A stretch of DNA of 55,657 nt from Hymenopellis radicata (taxonomy: Eukaryota > Basidiomycota > Agaricomycetes > Agaricales > Physalacriaceae), in the NCBI GenBank assembly GCA_015501595.1, contig JADNRX010000355.1:1-55657 (forward strand), given 5' to 3'. The position numbers were made by a program, and so were the translations under genes. The notes beneath the pieces were generated by a model. It saw nothing but the letters and a program-made list of their open reading frames with translations. It was not told the origin of the DNA and did not search any database. Below, one piece after another: positions 45,043 through 55,657 of this stretch (position 1 is its first letter; each line of letters begins with the position of its first letter).

Positions 45043-46346
45043 TCAGTGGGCGAGTGTGGTTAATGAAAACATTGCGATGGGCTCACCAAGATGAGGGCAT
45101 GCACGGTATGCTTTTGACCGGTGGCGTGATGGGCGTTGTTGTCAAACGACGCGGAATTCAGAACCTTTCGGACCCTTTACCCTAGTCACGACACCCAGAT
45201 GTCAATCAGACAGGAGAAAGTTTTGCATGGGTTCGTTCTGACCATGTTCGGATCCGAGGTGGTGCCTTTCAAAATGGAGAGAAGCAGAGGATTCTCAACG
45301 CCACTTTGAGGAAGGAGTAGGGAGAGTTCTGGTATCTGGCAGTCATGGGAATCGAACACGCCGCCTGCACAAATTGGCGCGCATTCTTCCGAGGCCCTCG
45401 CAATTTGTCCTTTCCGAGTCGAATCTTGGTTTTGACCATCACAGAGCTGTTCGGCGCTAAGTAGCGCTCAACGCTCAGCTCCGAAATAAATAACAAGAAC
45501 GTGAGTCCGTCGAGTGCAATTGATTTCTTCGAGACTCATTCGATCCGTTCTTTCCCATTGTAGCAGATTTTGCGCTTCTGAATGAAACATGATTGTGCAC
45601 CCTCATCTTCATGAAGATGGCCTGGACCTCGCAAATTGCTTTAATTCGCCCAAACGCGGTGTCATCTCACGAGGCTCAGGAACTCTGCAGGTACAACTAT
45701 TCGACGCTAACGTTGTGAGTATATTGCCTCGATGACAACTGCCTCTCGAGCCTATAGAGCTCTGGAATAGATGTGCGAGAGACTAGAGGATTAAGAAGGC
45801 GGCGTTAGAGCGAGAAGCTCTGGCCATATGTGATGATGTCCAAGAGCTCGTTCGACCTTACGCTCAGAGACTGTAAGCGCGTTTCGACGCGTTCTTCCTA
45901 TATTCAATGATTATCACTGACTCTAGAATATGTTTTACTCACACATGGTCAACTCCTCACGTCCTGGAGCGACTCTCGGGACATCCCAGGATACTGGACC
46001 ATTGGAGCTGTGGTGGCAAGAGGTAAGAGTCCTATAAAGTGTTCGGGTAACTCGGTAGTGACATAATAACTGATTAGTCTATCTACGTCAATACACTGAG
46101 CACTTGGATGAGGATATCTGCCTGGGCACCTGCCAGTTACCCGCCCAGTACCTGCCTGTTAGGCAGGTCACTGTTACTTCCCTCCACTATTGCCTCCGGT
46201 GTGTAATGCGGAGATATCTACTTCTTTGGATACACACGATGTCGGGTTGAACGCTGGGTGTGCCTTTGGTGCAAATGGCGCATAATGTCACCCCAAAGGT
46301 ATAAATGTCGTTGTTTGAGCAGGTAAGTCTCCAAGCACCATCCACC
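45043..46346. other. 1.3-kb intergenic stretch, laccase promoter at right
   Basis: No secure gene. A possible coding piece (MVNSSRPGATLGTSQDTG, about 45,945-46,020, + strand, flanked by CTCTAG and GTAAGAG) could be a remnant exon. GC-rich small palindromes around GCCTGTTAGGCAGG occur at 46,155-46,170. A TATA-like GGTATAAATG at 46,299-46,308 lies 40 bp upstream of the laccase start and is the best promoter candidate. Confidence 0.5.
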
Positions 46347-48675
46347 ATGAGATTTCTAGTTCTCGCTTCCTTACTTGCGGTCGTATACGCCGCTATCGGT
46401 CCCATTGCTGACATGGAGATCGTGAACGGTAATATATCTCCAGATGGATTTCAGCGAGCGTTCGTTCTTTCTATGACATTAGTTTTGCTATTCATGCGCT
46501 AACTTTTCTGTAGGGCCGTTCTCGTTAAGGGAGTATATCCGGGACCACTTGTCCTCGGCTTCAAGGTAAGCGTTCAGCTTCTTCATCAAAGCTTCATCTA
46601 AGCTCGCGAATTAGGGCAACACGTTCTGGCTCAATGTCATAGATTCGCTTACCGACAACACCATGCTGCGAAGCACCAGTATCGTAAGTCAATCTCCTGA
46701 CTTGTTCTTCTATCGAGTTCACCCATTGTTCTAGCATTGGCATGGTATTTTCCAAGCCGGAAGCGCCTGGGCGGACGGGTAACATGACCTTTCATACTTC
46801 TCGTACTTGAAATTTATATGCTTCACGACAGTCCAAGCTTTGTGACTCAGTGTCCGATCGCAGCAGTGCGTTGACCAGCGTTCACCCCCCGATGATAAAC
46901 TCATTTATGAAGAACAATTCCTTCGTTTATAGATTCAATGTTCCTGACCAAGCAGGTACTTTTTGGTATCACTCTCATTTGTGTAAGTGGCCAGAAGTTT
47001 AAGTACTACCCTCACCGTTGAGCTCACTGATGTACAGCAACCCAATACTGCGATGGCCTCAGAGGACCCCTGGTAGTGTATGATCCGTTCGACCCGCATA
47101 GGCCCAAATACGATATCGACGATGGTGAGCCCTGTTATTAACTGCACCGGGTCTTTGCAAATTCATTCACTATAGAATCGACTGTTATCACGCTCTCCGA
47201 CTGGTTGGTCTAGCTGCCCACTCGAAACTATGCATGTATTCATCTTTCACAGGTACCATACTCCGGCGCTTGCAGCTGGGCCTGTCCCCATATTCGACTC
47301 TACGCTGATCAACGGTGAGCCGATACCGACGGCATACCATGAAGGTTGATTCATGGCTCCGACAGGCAAAGGACGTTACGTCGGCGGGGTAAGTCGCGTT
47401 TCATAGACTATCAGCGCGCGCTAATCACACATGAAGCCTGCTGCCGAATTGTTTAAACTCAATGTTTTCAAAGGCCTTCGGTACCGCCTACGTCTCGTAT
47501 CCATTTCGTGTGACCCGAACTGGGTGTTCTCGATTGATGGGCATAACCTCACGGTCATCGAAGCTGACGGCGTCAACACGCAGCCTCTGGTCGTGGATTC
47601 CGTGCAGATCTTCGCCGGGCAGCGCTATTCGCTCATTCTACATGCGAATCAACCTGCCAGAAACTACTGGATGCGTGCCAACCCCAACTTTGGCCCAACG
47701 GGCTTCGACAATGGTATCAACTCCGGTGTCCTACATTATGCCTCAGCAGGCAATGGTGACCCGAGCTCAGTGCAATCTCCGAGTGTTATTCCTTTGATGG
47801 AAACGAACTTGCATCCCCTCGAAAATCCGGGTGCTCCGGGTCTGCCGCAAGCGGGTGGCGCTGATGTAGTGTTGAATCTTGCCTTGGATTTCGATTTCAA
47901 CACCTTTCTGTTTACGGTGAACGGCGCGCCTTTCATTCCGCCTACAGCGCCCGTCTTACTGCAGATCTTGAGTGGCGCGTCGTCGGCGACTGACTTGTTA
48001 CCCCCAGGTAGTGTTTATGTGTTGCCCCCGAATAAGGTCATTGAGATCGTTATACCTGGACTCGCTATCGGAGGACCGGTAAGTGCATTTTCTTATAATT
48101 CAAGTGTCTCCATTGACCGCCCGGCTAGCACCCGTTCCACTTGCACGGAGTATGTACATATCATGATGTCCTGGTTTTGCTCATCACCATTTTAGCACAC
48201 ATTCGATGTTGTACGCAGCGCGGGCAATACAAGCTATAATTACGACAATCCGGTCGGTCTCCAAGCCCCGTTCTTTATACGAGTCGAATGTCCTCCATAG
48301 GTCCGCCGGGATGTTGTCTCAACTGGCTTACCAGGCGACGAGGTTACCATTCGCTTCGTCACGAATAATGCGGGACCCTGGTTCTTGCATTGGTATGTCT
48401 CGCGCCGTTTCCGATATCATGCTCAGTTGCACCTCTAGTCACATTAACTGGCATCTCGAGATGTAGGCCCGTCTTAGCTTCACCTGCAAGCTTACTGAAA
48501 TTCTACGCAGTGGTCTAGCGGTAGTTTTAGCGGAAGACGTCGGTACCATCGCAGCTAGCAATCCGCCTAGTACGTGTGTTTGTTCTGACTTGTATGTGGC
48601 CTCACACTCCTCCTCCTAGCTGCATGGGATAAGCTCTGTCCCATATATGATGCCTTGGACCCATCCCAGTTGTAG
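46347..48675 (+). CDS. Laccase (multicopper oxidase), secreted
   Basis: Oxidises phenols with reduction of oxygen to water. The start is [15 protein letters not shown], a signal peptide, then [20 protein letters not shown]. All four copper signatures appear after splicing: [51 protein letters not shown] and HCHINWHLEIGLAVV. The last holds the type-1 Cys; the axial position looks like Leu. About fourteen introns of ~45-60 nt join in phase, including one after HPFHLHG. The protein ends [18 protein letters not shown], a usual basidiomycete laccase tail. No frame break was found, so it looks functional. It is likely secreted for lignin or phenolic breakdown. The second F-box copy starts 228 bp downstream. 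Confidence 0.95.
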
Positions 48676-48903
48676 AGCCTTGACTGTTCGTTGTGGTTGT
48701 ATACAAACAACTATTACTATCCTCTAGTCATCGATTTGAGCTTTCTTGTACACTGTTGCTTCATCATATATGTCTCTTCCGTAAATGTCGTTTCAAGATT
48801 TTCTGGTTTGCGGCGATCCGGCCCGTGTTCCGTAGGTTGCCACAAAAACTCACACGGCCGCAAATCATCCACTGGGACCTTGATCATCATCCACCACGTA
48901 CTG

Positions 48904-50492
48904 ATGGCTACCGAGACGACTCTGTTTGCCAGCTTTCTTATGCTCCCAGCCGAGCTCTCGGATCAAATTTTTGGAGAGGTAAGGCACCCTCGTTTGCATT
49001 CATGGCAGAGGGCCTTATACTTTCGACATTTCCAGCTTGAAAAAGCGGATCTACAACGGCTGCGACTTGCTTGTAGAGCCTTGTCCAAGTCCCGCATCAT
49101 TCAAGAAAAACTGTTTAATACGCTTTACATCCACTTGTACAACAAGCCCTCGAAAGTCCTGCCCTTGGTTTCTTTCTGTGCTGCAGTCAAATCAGGCAGA
49201 ACGGACATTGCCTCATTTGTGAGGCGTCTCCACATACAGGGAGAACACTGGTACTGGCGCCCGTACGATGGAAAAGTTGCTCGCGCAAAGCGAAACCTTA
49301 AAGCGCTATTTTCGGTCCAGCGACGTCTTGTGAAGGCCTTGATTGAGATACTTCCGCATCTCAACGGAGTTACAATGTTGAAGTAAGCCCATTTCGTTAC
49401 AAAACACTTGAAAGGTCTGATATCTCTGCAGTCTGTCCTTTGTTTCCCAACCAAACATGATCAACAAACCGCTCGTGGATAGTTTAACGAGCATGCCGTC
49501 AATTTCGGAAGTGACGATGTTCAGTAGCGGCGACGTATTTCGTCCTGAGAACGAACCTCGATTTCCATCGGGCTTTCATGATTTGGAGCGTTTCACGATG
49601 CACGGTATCTTGAACGAAACCGACTTCACTTCTCTATTACAGCACAGCTGTCGCACGCTCACTCATTTAACCTGCACAGGAATCGGCGAGTTGCGGTTGG
49701 CCAATGTCTCACACCATTGGCGAGGCATACCGCTTCGTTCCATATACACTAACTACGACTTTCCTGCAACTGTGTGGAAAGCCTTCTCTACGACAAGAAT
49801 ATGCTTGGAACATGTAACCGTGCGCCATCCCATCCAGCGCGCTGGCTTGCTAGCATACCTTGATTCCTATTCTGGCCTACGCTCTTTGTCAATCCGGGTG
49901 GCTGGCGAGGATTTTTTTCCTTCTGAGGCTCTTCAGAACTTCGTCACAGACACGCTTGCGAAGCACAAGGAGTCGATCACGTCAATCGACATCTGCCCCA
50001 TGAATCACACCTCTTGGTCATGTGATGCCGAAGCTCTCTTAGCTCTCAACCAATGCACACGACTTTCACTACTTCGTGTGAATATTGATCCTCAACAATC
50101 GTCTAATCCCATCGTGCGCCACTCATTTAAGCACTCCCAAAGATGATTCTTGACTGCTTATCCAGGCTGTATTTCTCGACCTCCTCCCGTCCTGGTGCAA
50201 CCTTTCCGATGTGGAATTCTACACTCCAGACGAGATCACGGGTGTCGATGCAGAGACATCGGCAGCGGTCGTTGACCGTATCCTAGCCTTTCGCAGTTTT
50301 CAAGATACCTATGCAATGAAGATGCTCCACTTTCGTTGCTTCATCTGGAAGATCACACCCGAGGTCTTCGAGGATGATTCCTACGGATTTTCAGCCACTG
50401 TTTGTCAAAATGGCAATCCCCACGATGGCGAACCATATCGGGGAGCGGACCAGCATGTTCGAAGTGTTTGGTCTCTACGAGTCACTCCGTGA
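48904..50492 (+). CDS. F-box-like protein with LRR-type repeats, copy 2
   Basis: Near-duplicate of the gene at 25,072, with the same three-exon layout and same splice sites. N-terminus MATETTLFASFLMLPAELSD, then QIFGEVRHPRLHSWQRALYF and LRLACRALSKS (F-box-like). The leucine-rich part reads LERFTMHGI, LTHLTCTGIGELRLANV, LRSLSIRVAG and LSLLRVNIDP. The copy has a two-residue deletion (LYNKPSKV against LYKYKPQTPNV) and an insertion in the last exon (TGVDAETSAAVVD). DNA similarity starts about 35 bp before the ATG and ends near 50,459, after which the last exon differs. Which copy is the original is unclear. Confidence 0.82.
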
Positions 50493-50735
50493 GTTGTTCA
50501 ACCTTCTTCTACCATTAAGCCTCATTAACAAGTTACCTGCGTCAGTCTTAGATAAATATGTGATCGCTTCCGTCCACTTTTGGTGTTCTGTCGGTAGATC
50601 TTGCGTCTTGAACCATTGGCGATGAAATAATCATGATCATATAAGATGTACAGCGTCGAGATCCGTTAATTCATTAACCAGTCGCTGGCTCTGCTTCTCT
50701 AAATGACACATTTTAACCTGTGGTTAGAGTCTAAT

Positions 50736-52382
50736 TTACCATTCTCTCATGCTGCCGTCTTGGCCGCGCCACACAGGGTTCCTCCAAGCCTGCTGAGAGG
50801 CCGTATACATCGCGTCTGCCTTCCGAACTCGTTCCTCATCAATTTCAATTCCGATTCCAGGATCTAGGCGCTGTCAGTCAAGGCCGCTAAGTTGAGACGA
50901 AGACTCACTTGTCAGCGCCTCGATATGTCCGTCTTGGACGTTGAACACCTGTGGATTGCTCATGTACGTGTGCAGATCAGCGGCCGACGGATCGTCAAGG
51001 TTGTAGTGCATCTGGGAGTGGATGTAGGATCAGAAGCACTGGGCGGGGGCGGGAGGACAAAGATACCTTCCAGCTCATCTCCTGAATGACGACTGTCCGT
51101 GTTCTGGATTCAGCTTCATCATGCGAGGCTGGAAATTGTCGCTTACAGTTTGGTGACGTGAGAGCCACTTGAATGCAGGCGGCGAGAGCGATCGGTCCCA
51201 AGGGACAGTGAGGAGCTAAAGCAACATCATAGGTTTCAGTGAGGATCGCGATGTTGCGCAGTTCTGTGATGCCGCCACAATGCGCTACCTGTAGACGTCT
51301 TGAGCATTTACTGCACGGAAGATGTGACACGAACATCGGGCTGCGCAATATCAATGGCGCATTTCTCGAGATACGGTCGGAAGTCATGACGGGTGTACAA
51401 GCGTTCACCCAACGCAATTGGTGTCGAAACGGTCTTGGACAGTTCCGCGATCTCCTCCGGCTGTGTCGGGAGGAGTGGTTCTGGATGAAGATGTCATCAT
51501 CATACACTCAACAACTTCTAGAGGACCCGCGGCGTACCTTCGATAAACAGAGGCTGATAGGGCTCGAGCAGTTTGGCAAGTTGCTTTGCCATACCTTTGT
51601 GTAAACGGCCGTGAAAATCAACACCGACATCCATTCCAGCTTCTTCTCTGTTAGGCATAAGTATCATCATGTAGCTGAAACCCACCAGAGAACGACTAAT
51701 ACGAACCTGACTTGACGAACGCGTTCCACCGTCCCCTTCAGCACATTCGGCGAGTCGATCCAAGATACAGCATCTATAACATACCCCATGAGTCACCGCT
51801 TCCACTACTGACACGGGAAGACTCGCCTGTCGCGTTCATCTTCACAGCTGTGAAACCCTGTCGTTTCCTCTCCAATGCCGCTTTCATAACATCACTCGGA
51901 TGATCGCCCCCAATCCAGCCATAGACCTTCACGCGATCTCGAACCTTGCCCCCAAGTAACTCATACACGGGGACACCCATCTTCTTTCCTTTAATGTCCC
52001 ACAGCGCGATGTCCAATCCAGAGAGAGCACTCTAAAAAGGACGTGTTCGTCTTTCGTGATTATGTGCTCGAGTAATCGATATACGTACCATCAATACAGG
52101 ACCGCCACGATAAAATCGTCCCATGTACGCGATCTGCCAGATATCCTGGATGTTGCTGGCATTCGCACCAACAAAACGTTCCTGTAGATCCCTGAGGGCA
52201 CCCTCAACCGCTTCGGTGTGTCCCTCCAACGTCCCTTCACCCCATCCGACAGTTCCATCAGCGGTTTCGACGCGAACAAACAACCATCGCGGCGGCACGC
52301 GAAAATACTGTGGATCTGATTAGTCCAGGTCAAGAAGGGTTGGGAGAGCATCAACCTCGATCTTTGTGATAGTGGAAGGCAT
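50736..52382 (-). CDS. D-galactonate dehydratase-like enzyme (enolase superfamily)
   Basis: Removes water from an aldonic acid, giving a 2-keto-3-deoxy acid. The text follows bacterial DgoD closely: [112 protein letters not shown] (metal Asp), [14 protein letters not shown] (metal Glu), [13 protein letters not shown] (metal Glu), [14 protein letters not shown] and [16 protein letters not shown], ending [16 protein letters not shown]. About ten introns of 40-60 nt all join in phase. Metal and acid/base residues expected for the family are in place. Probably cytosolic, in galactose/galacturonate-type sugar-acid use; exact substrate is inferred. Confidence 0.92.
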
Positions 52383-52839
52383 AGAGGAAGAAGCAAAGAC
52401 GGTTCTGGTCATATGCTGTCGTTTTCTTGCGGCCCGAATATATGTTCCGGCACGGACGTTTGAGCTCAGATGTTAGCAGAAAATGCCGAATGGTACAAGG
52501 GGCTCAGAATGTTGCGGCGTTGCGCCACATTGTCAGTATGCGTCGTCAGTGGTCCGTTGGGATGGAGTTGAACGTTGAGGCATTGCATAATACTACGAGG
52601 CTGAGGATGACGGCAAAACATGACTTGGATTCCAAACGGTTTTAACTTACAGCGTATGCTGGTACATACTCGGGACATGAACACAACAAGAAGACATACC
52701 GAAAGTGATCCTAGAACTGAACAATCAGATCAAGCTTGATAAAACCGAAATGAGACCCACAAGAATGCTAAATCACGTCCCAGAGGAAGAGAAACTCTCC
52801 GAAGAGAGCGAGGGGTTGCAAAAAATTGCTTCAAATAGG
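52383..52839. other. Intergenic, dehydratase promoter side
   Basis: No gene recognised. Contains the upstream region of the dehydratase gene. Confidence 0.45.
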
Positions 52840-54185
52840 CAGCAGACGAAGAGTAGTCTGAATCGAGTTACATGCATGCATCAACGGCAGTCGAATCGCA
52901 GAACGAGTTCGTCACATCCGAAGATACAAATGCACGCACCGCGAAGTGCACTAAAGGACGGACACACAGGCAAATTCCATAGAGAGCCCCGTACGCAAGC
53001 CAACACCCCACAGACGCGCGACTGGTGTCAACCAAGGCCTGGCCGCGCGTTAGGTGGAGAAGTGGTCCGTTTTCGGTGAGAGAGCGTAGGGAAAAGGTGC
53101 TGAAACAACACATCCCTCAATAGCCCTCCCGCGCCAACCCTTAACACAAGGTCAAAGGTCGACGAAAACGAAACCTCCTTCAACGAGGCAGGCGCACATC
53201 TTGGCACCCACCCCGAGACAAGGTCGCCCTGACCAATATCCCGCACAGCGCGGTTCGCGATCTGTGCACGCTCGAGGTTCGCTCGATCGTCTTCCTTGGC
53301 AAATTTGTGCTTTGGGGTGGAGGAGAAGGATTTCCCTCTGAAAGTTCATTTCTGCATTGCATTCCTCCATATGTCGCGAGAACTATGGCGTCTTGCCAGT
53401 ACGTTGTTCAGCACGATTCACTGTCGATGACACGTGATGTCACAATCCAGGGCATCTGGCCCGCGTATGAATCCCGGCGTATGCAGCCGTGCGTTGCGTT
53501 GCAAAATCCTATGCGTATCGGCACAGTGCGCTTGGCACAATCTCGAAGGCGGTCGTTGCGGTCACCATTCATCGGGTCGACTGATTCGGTCGTATGCTTG
53601 CGTCTCTTGCGCTTATATTGCTTGCTCTTCCTGAGCACCCTGGTGCCTGCATGAAGGGCACGATCAAAATAAGCATGAGACGACGGGCAGTACGACGTAC
53701 CTTGCCAGCTCGTTGCGAGATGGGATTTGGATTCTTCTGGAACTCCTTAGGAGGGCGACAAGGAGAGAGCACTAGCACGTACTGGATTGGATTTGAAAGC
53801 TGATCTCAGCTGTGTAATGCATTCTCCAGTTCAGTTTTGTTGGGTGTTGGCATCCGAGGATGATCTGCAGCCGAAGACAATGCTGACCAGCGTTCCGAGG
53901 AACGCTCGTGCGCCGGTAGCCCAAGGAAAAAGTGAGTGTGCCGCCCAATCTCTTCGACGAGTTTCAAACCATCGACTGCTCACCCTCCCAACGAGGATCT
54001 TCGGGCATCGAGCAGCCATGATGTATGTCTGATACGTCGAGTAGCCATCACGGCCAGACCCAGCTAGAGTCAATCTAGAGAGATTAATACTCAGACCTTA
54101 CCCGCTCGCAACGAAGGACGTCGCCGTCTTGTACGGGGCGAGCATCGCGGGTTTTCGTCTGCTGCATGAAGGTATGAAAGAAACC
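52840..54185 (-). repeat. Tandem duplicate unit A (unknown content)
   Basis: Together with 54,485-55,640 this forms a diverged direct duplication. Left-side similarity starts at CAGCAGACGAAGAGTAGTCT (52,843 against 54,486) and runs about 200 bp. Right-side similarity covers about 53,880-54,170 against 55,380-55,630. On the minus strand both units share ATGCTCGCC followed some 35 bp later by GCGAGCGGGTAAGGT, a start codon with a good splice donor, so a small gene (MLAPYKTATSFVAS here) may begin there. The middle parts differ strongly. No domain recognised. Confidence 0.55.
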
Positions 54186-54484
54186 TGAAACCGGCGAATT
54201 CCCTTATATCCCCGATTCACGTGTCCACGTGGCCTCAGCTGGCCTCGAGCCAGATAATCATGGATGATGATCGATGATGGAAGAGAGCAAAGATTATATT
54301 AGATATGGACGAAAATTCGCGGCATATTTCTTGAAGTGATGACATGGTACTGTAGGAACAAACAATTGCGGCCACGGAAGTAAAATGAAATGTTGGAACA
54401 ACGTACCGAAATCACCGAAGCGAACGTCAAAAGGTGAAAACAGAGCTCCTAAGGAGAGGCAAGTATTCCAAAAATTACATCGCA

Positions 54485-55640
54485 CAGCAGCAGACGAAGA
54501 GTAGTCTGAATCGAGTTACATGCAAACTTCACTGGCAGCCGAATCGCGAAACGATTCGTCACATCCAGCCAAGCAATGCATGCACCGCAAAGCGCACTAA
54601 AGAGCAAACACACATATAAACTTCACAAGAACCCCGTACGCAAACCAGCACTCTAGCGCGACGACCGGTGTCATTCAAGGCCTCGTCGTGCGGTGGGTGA
54701 AGATTAAGCTCATCTTTGAAAAGAACGTAACGCAGCCCTCGATAGTTCTTCCCCGCGGGTATCTCGACCGTAAAATCGGACACCCACACAATGAGACCGC
54801 CTCAGCAGGTCAAAGGACCCGGCCAGGTCCTGTGGGAGCTACGAGCTCTACCATGAGGTTCCTGGACCGAAGGGTGGAGGCTACCATGCCCATTGGCTGG
54901 TAGCCACGCCGTGAAACCATGGTTTTGAGCTGTGCTGAGGAGGCAGTGAACAGGGAACTGCAGCACCATCCCAAAGACTTTGGAGAACGTTGTACGCAAT
55001 GAGAACTGAACCGGCGACTCCAGCACGTGTGCCCAGGGGCACGATCCAGTTGGCGGTCGGTCACTGTTCTTCTCATGTGGAAGACAGCTGCGACTGTGAG
55101 ACGATATTCAGCGACATAAGCAAGACGCGAGGACCTGACCGACCTTGGGGTGCCACAAGACAGTCCGACGTGGATCAGTCTTAGGATCCTGCGTACTCGA
55201 GATCAGAACACGCGTCGTGGAAGTATGTAGAGAACGACGTACTAGGATATGGAGTGTGGACTTTTGACCTCTCCAATCCTGCCATAATCATGAGAGTTTC
55301 GCCTTTGGGTTCCAGAGTGCTGGTAAGCGACCAGTGACCCATGGTGCGCCATGGGCCCCGTCCGTCGGGACGCGTCGTGCGCCGGTAGTCTATAGAAGAA
55401 TGCATGTGTGCTGCCAGTCTCTTCGACAGTTTTCAAAACACTGCTTCGTCGCCCTCCTTGTCAAAAGATCTTGGGGCATTGACGAAACAGTGTTGGCTTC
55501 TGGTATGTCGATTGGCAGTTAACACCAGACCCAGTTAGAGTCAATTCACAGAGAGACAGAATATCAGACCTTACCCGCTCGCGAGAATAGACAAAAAGTC
55601 TTGTACGGGCGAGCATTGCAGTTTTTCGTCTGCTAGGTAT
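54485..55640 (-). repeat. Tandem duplicate unit B (unknown content)
   Basis: Partner of unit A. The minus-strand start here reads MLARTRLFVYSRER before the shared donor GTAAGGT, arginine-rich like a mitochondrial import signal. One base (C) more or less separates the two units' frames at this point. Further along, LTSTLEPKGETLMIMAGLER (about 55,262-55,320) looks coding. I cannot name the protein. The duplication may extend past the right edge of the window. Confidence 0.5.
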
Positions 55641-55657
55641 TAAAAGAATCCAGAAAA

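Noticed and set aside
45330..45400. Possible tRNA on the minus strand (GTTCGATTCCC)
   Set aside because: Only the B-box fits; the T-stem does not pair and no A-box or acceptor stem is found.
1..55657. A single co-regulated cluster for lignocellulose breakdown or secondary metabolism
   Set aside because: Laccase, AA9, GH3, P450 and dehydratase are separated by housekeeping genes and transposons, and no backbone synthase or pathway regulator is present.
1..55657. CRISPR arrays or bacterial-type operons
   Set aside because: No spaced direct repeats were seen, and the genes have spliceosomal introns and mixed strands.

Overview
The window looks like nuclear DNA from a wood- or litter-decaying basidiomycete (Agaricomycetes). 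Genes are dense, sit on both strands and are cut by many ~45-65 nt introns with GT...AG ends and CTAAC-type branch points. The gene set fits: a four-motif laccase, an AA9 copper monooxygenase, a GH3 beta-glucosidase with PA14 insert, a cytochrome P450, DUF6533- and DUF6534-type membrane proteins, F-box proteins and a galactonate dehydratase. All coordinates come from reading exon junctions by eye; no alignment or search was run.

Layout. 1.2-1.9 kb (-): a doubtful AhpD/CMD-like gene. 2.1-4.3 kb (-): an APH-type kinase gene broken by a stop codon and by a 437-bp MITE. 5.0-6.9 kb (-): a trypsin-like protein. 8.9-10.9 kb (-): a P450. 11.8-13.6 kb (-): a DUF6534 membrane protein. 15.5-18.6 kb (-): GH3 beta-glucosidase, divergent from an Asp/Glu/hydantoin racemase (19.1-19.8 kb, +). 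20.1-21.9 kb (-): a secreted basidiomycete protein of unknown function. 22.2-28.8 kb: a mosaic of an AA9 gene (-), two stray copies of its 3' end, a Fic-domain gene (+) and an F-box gene (+). 29.2-32.1 kb: an SRRM1-like splicing factor (-) and a tRNA-dihydrouridine synthase (+), sharing a 125-bp divergent promoter region. 32.4-34.0 kb (-): a DUF6533 membrane protein. 34.8-41.8 kb: an almost perfect DNA transposon with 101-bp terminal inverted repeats, 8-bp target duplication and a 1,469-residue transposase, carrying a 1.84-kb nested insertion inside its left end. 42.3-43.5 kb (+): TMEM53-like protein. 43.5-45.0 kb (-): single-exon F-box protein. 46.3-48.7 kb (+): laccase. 48.9-50.5 kb (+): second copy of the F-box gene. 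50.7-52.4 kb (-): D-galactonate dehydratase-like enzyme. 52.8-55.6 kb: a diverged tandem duplication of unknown content.

Functionally, laccase, AA9, GH3 and the sugar-acid dehydratase all suit plant cell-wall breakdown, but they are scattered among housekeeping genes and there is no sign of one co-regulated cluster. The strongest signals are genome dynamics: a fresh DNA transposon with a nested insertion, a MITE inside a gene, partial gene copies around the Fic gene, and single-base frame breaks in three conserved genes (AA9, DUS1, TMEM53-like). Those breaks are either real decay or uncorrected sequencing indels.
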